From Dehalococcoidia bacterium (GTDB lineage Bacteria; Chloroflexota; Dehalococcoidia; Lucifugimonadales; JAGWBF01): DNA of 8,342 nucleotides. Below the pieces are notes generated by a model, which saw nothing but the letters and a program-made list of their open reading frames with translations, did not search any database and was not told the DNA's origin. Shown here one piece after another: positions 1 through 6,116 of the stretch. The stretch spans positions 1 to 8,342 of the forward strand of contig JAGWBF010000103.1 in NCBI GenBank assembly GCA_021296025.1. The letters run 5' to 3'. The position numbers and the translations under genes are program-made. Numbering within the stretch: position 1 is the first letter of the stretch; the number at the start of each line of letters is the position of its first letter.

Positions 1-204
1 GACCACAAGCTTCGCGTCGGGGGAGAGGGCTAACCTCTCCCGGTAGGTGACGGGGCCGCTCACGGCCGCGTTGGGACTTCTGCCGGAGATTACCTCTAGG
101 GTGGCGTTGGCCGGCGCAGGACCGTCTCCGCAGGCGGCTGAAGCCAGCAGAAGCGCAGATCCGCCAATCGCAGCCATCAGAATATGCTTGAGAATGTTCC
201 TCAT
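1..204 (-). CDS. YbaY/YscW-type lipoprotein, N-terminal part (runs off left edge)
   Basis: The first 68 codons are present and the gene continues beyond the left edge. The ATG at 204-202 follows a G-rich Shine-Dalgarno-like stretch (217-210) by five bases. The protein opens with basic residues, then a hydrophobic stretch (about 8-22) and a lipobox-like S-A-A-C with Cys25 as the probable lipidated residue, so it should be exported and membrane-anchored. Residues 47-68 read AAVSGPVTYRERLALSPDAK followed by LVV. This matches the opening strand-turn-strand of the YbaY/YscW lipoprotein family, whose usual pattern is VSGTVTYRERIALPPDA. The family is a small beta-sandwich, sometimes repeated or fused to META domains; its role outside secretion-pilot proteins is poorly known. 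The family call is firm for this segment. Total length and any second domain cannot be seen. No functional link to the neighbouring transporter gene is evident. Confidence 0.8.
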   Translation of the reverse strand, partial: MRNILKHILMAAIGGSALLLASAACGDGPAPANATLEVISGRSPNAAVSGPVTYRERLALSPDAKLVV

Positions 205-216
205 GTCGGCCACCCC

Positions 217-229
217 CACGATAATCGTG
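217..229. promoter_or_regulatory. Perfect 6-bp inverted repeat just upstream of the YbaY-like gene
   Basis: CACGAT-A-ATCGTG is a perfect dyad with a one-base centre. It ends 12 bases before the start codon of the lipoprotein gene and touches its G-rich ribosome-binding stretch. The centre is too tight for an RNA hairpin using all six pairs, so if it matters it is more likely a protein-binding site on DNA. Dyads this short occur by chance in several kilobases, so this is only a candidate. Confidence 0.2.
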
Positions 230-369
230 ACTATGAGCGATTACCGTATAGACGAAATCAGGGCCAAATTAGTTCCGTCCTGGTTTGTCACAGAGGATTC
301 GAGTTGCATCCCAGCCAGATTGGTGGGTAGGAACAGCTGTGATGAGCGCAGGTGTGCCGAACTCTCGCG

Positions 370-1062
370 CTAGGCCCGGGAGCAGGTTGGCGGGCATGTG
401 CGCAAGCCGTAGAAACACAGACGGCAGAGGCACACATGAAGGAAGCCATCTTCTTCCCCATCCTCGTGGCCTGACAGGTTTTCCAAACCCTCCTTGATGA
501 AGAGGGGCACCAACAATAGAACGGACACAGGATCAGCCCACCACCATGCGAACAGGGCGTTTAGCCCCAGACCCACCAGAATGGTCAGGTCCTGGAGGTC
601 ACAAAAGAGGCTCTCCAGAGCCTCGGCCCTCAACGACCGGGACTGCATTTGGGTGGCGATGCGCATCTTGGCGACGTAGAGAACCGCCATCACCACCGCG
701 CTGGACGCCACAATTGCCACACCTATGAGGCTGGGCTTCGACTCGGGCAGCCATCCCAGCAGATTGGACCCTGAGTGCAGGACAACGTAGAAAGCCAGCA
801 GAAAGAAGCTAATCCCCACCAGCCGCTGGGCCCGTAGTTCGGCGGCCTCCGCCTCCGAGTCGTCCAGGCTTGTCCTCAGCCGCCACACAAGGGCGCCTCC
901 AGCAAGAAGCTCAACGATGCTGTCAAGCCCGAAGGCTAGCATCGCCACACTGCCGGCCACGGCGCCTGCCCATAGGGAGACTCCGGCCTCGACCATGTTC
1001 CACAGCAGGCCGATAACCACTAGCGCCAAGGCTGCCCTGCGAAGACCATTCAAGTCAGGCAA
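370..1062 (-). CDS. Cation diffusion facilitator-like transporter, membrane domain only, with cysteine-rich C-terminal tail
   Basis: This 230-residue protein resembles the transmembrane part of the cation diffusion facilitator (CDF) family, which exports divalent metals such as Zn, Co, Cd or Fe in exchange for protons. Six hydrophobic segments are visible at about 11-31, 34-58, 81-104, 112-132, 156-174 and 177-190. The TM2 signature is FGLDSIVE (Asp47, Glu51). The region at TM5 carries Glu147, Glu150, Cys154, Asp155 and Asp158 in place of the classic HxxxD motif. The WWWADP motif at 173-178 is typical of the family just before TM6. The roughly 80-residue cytoplasmic domain of ordinary CDF proteins is absent. 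Instead there is an acidic stretch (199-205) and a tail with Cys211, 213, 216, 223 and 227. Such short, Cys-ended CDF-like proteins are a recognised subgroup. The start is TTG at 1062-1060, chosen because AGGAG lies upstream and no ATG or GTG is in frame there; a second in-frame TTG lies three codons further on. Metal specificity cannot be read from the sequence. Confidence 0.8.
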   Translation of the reverse strand: MPDLNGLRRAALALVVIGLLWNMVEAGVSLWAGAVAGSVAMLAFGLDSIVELLAGGALVWRLRTSLDDSEAEAAELRAQRLVGISFFLLAFYVVLHSGSNLLGWLPESKPSLIGVAIVASSAVVMAVLYVAKMRIATQMQSRSLRAEALESLFCDLQDLTILVGLGLNALFAWWWADPVSVLLLVPLFIKEGLENLSGHEDGEEDGFLHVCLCRLCFYGLRTCPPTCSRA

Positions 1063-1072
1063 CGGGAATTGG

Positions 1073-1082
1073 CTCTCCTTCC
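1073..1082 (-). promoter_or_regulatory. Ribosome binding site supporting a TTG start for the CDF-like gene
   Basis: On the minus strand this reads GGAAGGAGAG, a strong Shine-Dalgarno match. The TTG at 1062 is the first usable start, about 10-12 bases downstream, which is slightly long but workable. No ATG or GTG lies in frame between them. Confidence 0.55.
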
Positions 1083-1156
1083 ACTGGTCTAAGTTTCAAA
1101 AACGCCGGGAAACCAGGGAGTCAGCAATGTCCAAAACTTGCCTTAGTAAACCTCTT

Positions 1157-1187
1157 ACCCACCAAATGGAGCAGAAACAAGGTGGGT
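1157..1187. repeat. 7-bp inverted repeat between the amine oxidase and CDF genes
   Basis: ACCCACC and GGTGGGT are perfect complements separated by a 17-base loop. The repeat lies in the 208-base gap (1063-1270) downstream of the amine oxidase stop and upstream of the CDF start. No T-run follows on either strand, so it does not look like an intrinsic terminator. It could be a weak RNA stem or a binding site. Nothing else in this gap is convincing. Confidence 0.25.
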
Positions 1188-1270
1188 GCACAGCCTACAC
1201 TTTAGTCCATCCACGTGTATGGGCTTAAGACATAGCCTTGCGGGATAATGGCACTTGTTAAGACCGTCGG

Positions 1271-3217
1271 TCAGGCATGGCATGCGCCGTTGTGGTGGGC
1301 GCTGGGGGGGACGTCCAGCACCGGATTGGTGTCGAAGAAGCCCACCGGCTTTAGGCTGAACCCGCAGTAGGCGACGGGCGCAATGGGCCAGTCCTCTGGC
1401 CGAGGCACATGGTGGTAGCCCAGGGTGTACCAGAGGACCACATCGGTATTCTCGATGTTCCGGTTTCCCTTGGTGTAACTGGGCAGGCCATCTCCGCCAG
1501 GATGCTGGTTTGGGTAGGGGCCCGTGGCCGACGTTTCATCGGGCGCGTAGGGAGTTGCCCAGAGGTGCTTGGTCATGAAGCCGGCCCTCTGCATTATGCT
1601 GGCGCTGGGGTCGGCAAAGGGCAGTATATTCTCCCCCGGCATCAGCTTGTACCCTACGGGAGTCCCCAAGGCGTTGACCACCGAGGGGTTGGACACCTTC
1701 CAGTAACGGCCCCGCAGGGGATCGATGATTCTCTGGGCTTCCAGTTCGGTCTTCAGGGGCGTGGATTCGGCGTAGAAGGCGTTGCCGTGGGGATTGTCCG
1801 GGCCAGGGGCTTCCGCCACCGTGTTCACCTCATGGACGGAGTTGGCCTCGCCGTCGACGCTCATATCCAGGCGGAAGTTGAAGAAGTGCTGGTGAACGTG
1901 GGCGTTGAGCTGGGGCGCAACCAGGGTGCCATGCCGGGGTTTCTCGCCTTCGGCTATGCCGGCTGTGTTTATGATGCCGGTCAGCTTGACCTCCAGCTGA
2001 ATGGTGCCGTCCTGGTAGAAGTACCAGAAGAAGCCGTACTCGTAGTTGCCTACGGTGGCTACGCTGGAAACTACCAATCGCCTGGAGCGCCGCACCTCGG
2101 CCTTGCCTGTGCGCCAGTCGGTGTGCTTCCACAGGATGCCGTAGTCCTCTTCGTGCATGCAGACAGCGTTGGGTATTGTGAATGCACATCCCCGGCCATC
2201 GTTGAGGGTGGCGTCGAAGTAGTAGATCTCCCCCAAACAGTCGCAGCCCAGGGTTAGGGAATTGGTTAGGGAGCCTATGCCGTACTCTCCAGCGTCAAAG
2301 GCGTTCTTGCGGTAGTGGTCCTTGCTGGGGTCGCCATAGGGCACTACCATGTCGGACAGGGCCGCCCTGTACAAGATGGGGCGTATCCGGCCCTGATCCT
2401 CGTAGCCGACGGTGTGGATTACCAAGCCTTCCCGGGGAGTGAAACCCACGCGAAGGCTCCACTTCTGCCATGTGACGCTATTACCATCCACAGTGAAACT
2501 GGGACCCTCGGGCTGGGTGATATCCAGGGGTTTCAGGTCCTCCCGGAAGTGCCCCATAAACTCCGCGGCGTAGTTCCCAGGGTTCGGCGCCATGGGGACT
2601 ATGCCGTAGTCATCGATGCGCATGATCTTCATGCTGTTCAGATCTACCAGGACGCTTAGTCCCTCTATGGGACGGGCATAGCCATTGTCAGTGGGACCGG
2701 AGCGGAGGAAGCAGCGGGCCAAGGCAAGACGCTTCCCCTCCTCTTCCGCAAACCCGTAGTGGCCTGCGGACCATGGGTCAACCATGACCAGGTCCGGGCT
2801 GTCAATGCCCCGCTTCCGGAGAGCGTTCTGAAAATCGGGATCAGCCTTGACGGCTGCTTCGCACTCGGAAAACTCATCGAACATGATGCGGGGCTGGACC
2901 CCGGGGACATGCTTCCACGATGTTACCTGCCCTTGGCTCAAGGAGACAGCAGCTTCGTAGGTGGCGCCATCGTCGTTATCCAGGATTACTACGAAGGCTT
3001 CCCTGTCGATGGGGTCTCCGGGCCGGAATCCGAGGACCGATTTCTTGTCAGGTTCCTTTAGGACTATGGTCTCGAATCGGACGCGGGCCCCCAGTTGGCG
3101 GTGTGCTTTCAGGATGGCGGAAGTTTGGACGATCTCGTCGGCTGTGAGGGGGTCCAAGGGATGGGATCCGGGGGGCTGGGTTGCTGTTCCGGGATCCTTT
3201 TGTGCGGGGATAGTCAT
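1271..3217 (-). CDS. Copper-containing primary amine oxidase (topaquinone enzyme)
   Basis: This enzyme oxidatively deaminates primary amines (tyramine, phenethylamine, histamine or similar) to aldehyde, ammonia and hydrogen peroxide. The 648 residues contain N2-like (about 24-105) and N3-like (about 115-215) domains and then the large catalytic beta-sandwich (about 240-640). The cofactor motif T-V-G-N-Y-E-Y places the tyrosine that becomes topaquinone at Tyr392. The catalytic base is Asp308 in FDAGEYG, 84 residues before the cofactor, the same spacing as in the Arthrobacter globiformis enzyme. Copper ligands are His442 and His444 (HQH) and His603 before VPRPEDWP. The gate position two residues before the base is Ala306, as in Hansenula amine oxidase, rather than Tyr as in the Arthrobacter enzyme. 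No signal peptide is seen and the E. coli-type N1 domain is absent, so it is probably cytoplasmic. The ATG at 3217 is preferred because AGGAGG sits five bases upstream; a longer frame opening with TTG at 3304 lacks a ribosome site. The amidase gene ends 127 bases upstream in the same direction. Confidence 0.95.
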   Translation of the reverse strand: MTIPAQKDPGTATQPPGSHPLDPLTADEIVQTSAILKAHRQLGARVRFETIVLKEPDKKSVLGFRPGDPIDREAFVVILDNDDGATYEAAVSLSQGQVTSWKHVPGVQPRIMFDEFSECEAAVKADPDFQNALRKRGIDSPDLVMVDPWSAGHYGFAEEEGKRLALARCFLRSGPTDNGYARPIEGLSVLVDLNSMKIMRIDDYGIVPMAPNPGNYAAEFMGHFREDLKPLDITQPEGPSFTVDGNSVTWQKWSLRVGFTPREGLVIHTVGYEDQGRIRPILYRAALSDMVVPYGDPSKDHYRKNAFDAGEYGIGSLTNSLTLGCDCLGEIYYFDATLNDGRGCAFTIPNAVCMHEEDYGILWKHTDWRTGKAEVRRSRRLVVSSVATVGNYEYGFFWYFYQDGTIQLEVKLTGIINTAGIAEGEKPRHGTLVAPQLNAHVHQHFFNFRLDMSVDGEANSVHEVNTVAEAPGPDNPHGNAFYAESTPLKTELEAQRIIDPLRGRYWKVSNPSVVNALGTPVGYKLMPGENILPFADPSASIMQRAGFMTKHLWATPYAPDETSATGPYPNQHPGGDGLPSYTKGNRNIENTDVVLWYTLGYHHVPRPEDWPIAPVAYCGFSLKPVGFFDTNPVLDVPPSAHHNGACHA

Positions 3218-3222
3218 GCTGG

Positions 3223-3228
3223 CCTCCT
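3223..3228 (-). promoter_or_regulatory. Ribosome binding site fixing the amine oxidase start
   Basis: A perfect AGGAGG on the minus strand stands five bases before the ATG at 3217-3215. It makes this the translation start in preference to a TTG 29 codons further upstream. Confidence 0.75.
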
Positions 3229-3262
3229 GAAGGCGCGGTCGGCGCCCGATTTGGAGTAGCGT

Positions 3263-3306
3263 GGTGCTGTCGTTGACGTTAGCACCGGCCTCATTGGTGG
3301 TCAATG
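3263..3306 (-). other. Two small inverted repeats in the amidase/amine oxidase gap
   Basis: In the 127-base gap between the two genes, CATTG/CAATG (arms 3292-3296 and 3302-3306, five-base loop) is followed in the direction of transcription by GGTGCT/AGCACC (arms 3263-3268 and 3281-3286, twelve-base loop). Neither is followed by a T-run, so intrinsic termination is not indicated. They could form stems in an amidase/amine oxidase transcript, giving processing, mRNA stability or unequal expression, or they could be chance. No good separate promoter for the oxidase was seen in this gap. Confidence 0.25.
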
Positions 3307-3344
3307 GAGAATGCTCTGAATCCAGGTCCGTTCCCCGTGGTCAC

Positions 3345-4745
3345 CTAGACGGGAGGACGCCGACCTTCGGGGGCGTGCAGGGCCTCCAGAGCATACCCCA
3401 CCTTTATCACAGTCGACTCGTCGTAGTGCCTTCCCACGATCTGGACTCCGATGGGCAGCCCGTCATCGCTCCAGCCAAAGGGCACCGACATAGCAGGCGA
3501 GCCAGTCAGATCGAAAGGGACAGTACAGCCAAGGGCCTTACGTCCCGGAACCCTATGCCCGTTGATTTCCAGCTCAACAGAGTCGTGGGGATGGGCGGGC
3601 ACCGGTCCCACCGGACAAAGAAGCACATCGTAGTCCATGAAGAACCGCTGTAAGTCCTGGCGCAGCAGGTCGCAGTTGGATACAGCTTCCAGGTACTCAT
3701 CGAAGGTCGGCGCAGGCAGGGCCAGTCGGCGCTTCATGGAAGGGGCCAGTTCATCCTCCCGGCCGCCGAAAATTGGACGCAGGTACTGGGTACCTTCGGC
3801 GCTGAACAAGGCCCCGGAGATTGCCAGACCGGACAACCGTTCCCAGGCCGGGAATGACACCGGCTCTACCACGCAGCCCAACTCACTCAGGGCCGCGGAC
3901 GCTTTGGTGATCGTCCGCTGGACCTCCGGTTCCACCGGCGCGAAAGGCCCTTCGGGAAACCAGCCAATGCGCAGCCCCGAAACGCCATCATCGGAATCTG
4001 GCAGCGCGGGTAAGGGCATGGGCATCGTATATGAGTCCAATCCGTCGGGCCCAGCCATGAGAGATAGTCCCAGGGCCACATCCCGGACGCTCCTTGCCAT
4101 CGGGCCAACATGCATGAAGCGGAGCAGTACGTCGGGCCAGTGGCCCGTAAGGGGTATACGGCCGTGGGTAGCCTTCAGCCCCACTATGCCGCAGTAGTTG
4201 GCCGGCTCCCGAATGGAGCCTCCCACATCGCTTCCGATTCCCAGGGGCGATAGACCGGCGGCGATTGCCTCGCCACCACTGGAGCCGCCGGGGGTGCGGC
4301 CTGACATCCAGGGATTTTCAGTGCGCCCGTAAACCAGGTTGTCTGTCTCCCACCACAAAGCAAACTCGGGCATGTTTGTCTTCGCGATGAAGATGCCCCC
4401 GGCATCTTTGAGACGCTTCACAACGCTGGCGTCGGCAGCCGGCACGTGGTCGGCGAACAGCTTCGACCCCCTGGTCGTCGTCACACCTTCGGTATCTACG
4501 CAGTCCTTGACGGTAAAGGGCACGCCGTGGAGGGGGCCCCACACCTCTCCTCTGGAGATAGCCTCCTCCGCCTCGCGGGCCCGTTTCAGAGCTCCCGGGA
4601 CCATCTGGACGATAGCGTTGATCTTCGGATTGATGGACTCGATTCGGTCAAGGTGGGCCTGGACTACCTCCACCGGGGATAGGTGTCGGGCTCGAATCTT
4701 CTCGGCAAGCTCGACGGCATCGGCGTAGCAGATCTCTTCGCTCAT
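3345..4745 (-). CDS. Amidase signature family hydrolase
   Basis: This 466-residue protein is a full-length amidase-signature enzyme, which hydrolyses carboxylic amides to acid plus ammonia or amine. The Ser-cisSer-Lys triad is visible: Lys80 in FTVKDCVD, Ser155 in the GGSSGGE motif and nucleophile Ser177 in GSDVGGSIREPA. The C-terminal DLTGSPAMSVPFG and GLPIGVQIVG motifs are also typical. No signal peptide or membrane segment is present, so it should be cytoplasmic. The family includes GatA of the tRNA-dependent amidotransferase, but no gatB or gatC is nearby and the motif WWETDNLVYGRTENPW resembles stand-alone amidases, so GatA is unlikely. The start is taken as ATG 4745-4743, five bases after GAGGAG; the GTG at 4751 lies inside that ribosome site and cannot be the start. 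The amine oxidase follows 127 bases downstream on the same strand, suggesting joint transcription. The exact substrate cannot be inferred. Confidence 0.93.
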   Translation of the reverse strand: MSEEICYADAVELAEKIRARHLSPVEVVQAHLDRIESINPKINAIVQMVPGALKRAREAEEAISRGEVWGPLHGVPFTVKDCVDTEGVTTTRGSKLFADHVPAADASVVKRLKDAGGIFIAKTNMPEFALWWETDNLVYGRTENPWMSGRTPGGSSGGEAIAAGLSPLGIGSDVGGSIREPANYCGIVGLKATHGRIPLTGHWPDVLLRFMHVGPMARSVRDVALGLSLMAGPDGLDSYTMPMPLPALPDSDDGVSGLRIGWFPEGPFAPVEPEVQRTITKASAALSELGCVVEPVSFPAWERLSGLAISGALFSAEGTQYLRPIFGGREDELAPSMKRRLALPAPTFDEYLEAVSNCDLLRQDLQRFFMDYDVLLCPVGPVPAHPHDSVELEINGHRVPGRKALGCTVPFDLTGSPAMSVPFGWSDDGLPIGVQIVGRHYDESTVIKVGYALEALHAPEGRRPPV

Positions 4746-4750
4746 GCTCA

Positions 4751-4756
4751 CTCCTC
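4751..4756 (-). promoter_or_regulatory. Ribosome binding site fixing the amidase start
   Basis: GAGGAG on the minus strand ends five bases before the ATG at 4745. It overlaps the upstream GTG at 4751, which rules that codon out as the start and shortens the longest frame by two residues. Confidence 0.7.
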
Positions 4757-4781
4757 AAAGGGCAAACCAAACTCTGAGCCC

Positions 4782-4810
4782 ATTCTAGTGAATATGCGGT
4801 CCTTTGACCA
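4782..4810 (-). promoter_or_regulatory. Candidate sigma70-type promoter for the amidase/amine oxidase genes
   Basis: On the minus strand TGGTCA (4810-4805, four of six matches to TTGACA) is followed after 17 bases by TAGAAT (4787-4782, five of six matches to TATAAT). Transcription would begin near 4775 and leave a leader of about 30 bases before the amidase ATG. This comes from reading the consensus only. Confidence 0.4.
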
Positions 4811-4833
4811 CGTTGGCATCCCTCGGCTTCCCT

Positions 4834-4863
4834 GTGACCGCGAGTCCTGGAATGACTTATGAT
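4834..4863 (+). promoter_or_regulatory. Candidate sigma70-type promoter for the CrtC/AttH-like lipoprotein gene
   Basis: GTGACC (4834-4839, four of six matches to TTGACA) and TATGAT (4858-4863, five of six matches to TATAAT) are separated by 18 bases. Initiation would fall near 4870, leaving a leader of only about 11 bases before the ATG at 4881. The only ribosome-site hint in it is a weak AGGT, so the message may be nearly leaderless. The -35 elements of this and the divergent amidase promoter are about 25 bases apart, so the two could share regulation. Confidence 0.35.
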
Positions 4864-4880
4864 ATAGTTCTAGGTAAGCG

Positions 4881-6056
4881 ATGCACATCCCCAGCCAGGC
4901 ACACCTAGTTCCCCTTCTGTTTCTGTCCTTCTTGCTGGTTGCCGTCGTGGGGGCGTGTTCCAGCAGCGACCAACCTCCAACCGAAACTCCTGGCCCCACG
5001 GCTACCCAGGTTGCTAAGCCCACACAAACGCCAACTCTTATACCGACGCCATCGACCGAGCCAACCACGGTCCCTTCGACCACGGAAGCCATGGTGCAGC
5101 TGCCCCACGACGAGGGCGCCCACAACAACGATCTGGAATGGTGGTACTTCAACGGGCACCTGGCGACCGAGAACGGACAGGAGTTCAGCTACCACTACGT
5201 TACCTTCCAGTCCATCCTCCCTCCCGGCCTGACGAGCCGGTTGGCCCAGCTGAGCTTGGCCGACCACACAAACGGGCAGCACCTGATTCATGAAGAGGCT
5301 GCCTTTACTATGGATGAGCGCAAGTCGGGCGAGTTCGATGTGCCGGTGGGCGACCTGAGAATGAGTGGAAACGGCGAGGTGTACAACCTCAAGTTCGAGA
5401 CCGGTGACTATTCTGTAGAGCTTGAGGCTGTCTCCCAAAGGCCTCCTGTGCTTCACTACGGCACCGGGCTGGTGGACCTGGGCATTGCGGGTAAGACCTA
5501 CTACTACTCCCGCACCAGGCTGCAGACCTCGGGCACAGTGTCCGTTGCCGGCGTGCCCCACACAGTTACGGGCTTGTCTTGGATGGACCACCAGTGGGGA
5601 GACTTCACCACCCTGAACATCGGCTGGGACTGGCTGAGCCTCAACCTGGATGATGGCTCGGACCTGACGATTTCCGTTGTGTGGGAAAGGGAGAGTCGAA
5701 AGCCCATCGACAGCTATGGCACCTACGTGCCTCCCGATTCTCCCGCCATCCATCTGCCCGGCAGCGACATATCTCTGGGCTCCACAGGGTCTTGGACAAG
5801 TCCCACCAACGGAGCGGTGTACCCGATGAACTGGAACCTGAGGGTAGAGTCATTGGGATTAGACCTCACTTTGACTCCTTCGTCCGAGGAAGCAGAATTT
5901 ACCCTGACGGGTTTTGTCCCCATTATCTACTGGGAAGGATCTATACAGGCAAAGGGGACGAGGGACGGCGCCCCAGTGGCCGGCCACGGGTTCGTCGAAA
6001 TGGTGGGGTATGCCGCCATACCTGAGCTGCCGACGGCATCGTCAACGCAGCCGTAA
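4881..6056 (+). CDS. Lipoprotein with CrtC/AttH lipocalin-like domain
   Basis: This is a 391-residue exported protein. A signal peptide (hydrophobic about 9-25) ends in the lipobox V-G-A-C, so Cys26 is probably lipidated. Residues 31-69 form a linker in which 23 of 39 residues are Thr or Pro, a style common in Chloroflexota surface lipoproteins. The rest matches the lipocalin-like family that includes AttH and the carotenoid hydratase CrtC. The opening motif is HDEGAHNNDLEWWYFNGHL (76-94), the mid-domain motif WMDHQWGDF (234-242), and the close is YWEGSIQAKGT (350-360) with the GHGFVEMVGY motif (368-377). CrtC adds water to carotenoid double bonds, while AttH is tied to ABC exporters; most members are uncharacterised and probably bind or modify hydrophobic ligands. 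No carotenoid or ABC transporter genes are present here, so the substrate is unknown. The upstream ribosome site is weak. It is transcribed away from the amidase and converges with the peptidase gene, whose stop lies 60 bases beyond. Confidence 0.85.
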   Translation: MHIPSQAHLVPLLFLSFLLVAVVGACSSSDQPPTETPGPTATQVAKPTQTPTLIPTPSTEPTTVPSTTEAMVQLPHDEGAHNNDLEWWYFNGHLATENGQEFSYHYVTFQSILPPGLTSRLAQLSLADHTNGQHLIHEEAAFTMDERKSGEFDVPVGDLRMSGNGEVYNLKFETGDYSVELEAVSQRPPVLHYGTGLVDLGIAGKTYYYSRTRLQTSGTVSVAGVPHTVTGLSWMDHQWGDFTTLNIGWDWLSLNLDDGSDLTISVVWERESRKPIDSYGTYVPPDSPAIHLPGSDISLGSTGSWTSPTNGAVYPMNWNLRVESLGLDLTLTPSSEEAEFTLTGFVPIIYWEGSIQAKGTRDGAPVAGHGFVEMVGYAAIPELPTASSTQP

Positions 6057-6076
6057 CCACTGGGGTACAGGGAACC

Positions 6077-6095
6077 TTGGCGGGAGGGTCGCCAA
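6077..6095. terminator. Possible bidirectional hairpin between convergent genes
   Basis: TTGGCG and CGCCAA form a perfect six-pair stem around a seven-base loop, midway in the 60-base gap between the stops of the convergent lipoprotein (6056) and peptidase (6117) genes. Position fits a shared terminator, but there is no T-run on either side, so intrinsic termination would be weak. Confidence 0.35.
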
Positions 6096-6116
6096 CCGAC
6101 TCAGGCTGACAGCAGG

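Noticed and set aside
320..329. The word TTGGTGGGTA, which also occurs in reverse orientation at 1156-1165
   Set aside because: A ten-base match between two places in 8 kb is expected many times by chance, and the two sites share no further context.
47..373. Plus-strand frame of 108 codons at the left edge
   Set aside because: It overlaps the well-supported minus-strand YbaY-like lipoprotein start and has no recognisable domain.
1409..2257. Long open frame of 282 codons on the plus strand opposite the amine oxidase
   Set aside because: It lies wholly antisense to a gene with complete catalytic motifs, has a repetitive Gly/Val-rich composition typical of a shadow frame, and matches no family.
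3218..3304. N-terminal extension of the amine oxidase from a TTG at 3304
   Set aside because: The extension has no ribosome site and no resemblance to the family, whereas the ATG at 3217 has a perfect AGGAGG five bases upstream.
3345..4745. The amidase as GatA of the glutamyl-tRNA amidotransferase
   Set aside because: No gatB or gatC lies nearby, and the motif around residues 130-150 is that of stand-alone amidases.
4905..5753. Open frame of 282 codons on the minus strand opposite the CrtC/AttH-like lipoprotein
   Set aside because: It is antisense to a gene with clear signal peptide and domain motifs, and its translation shows no domain or export signal of its own.
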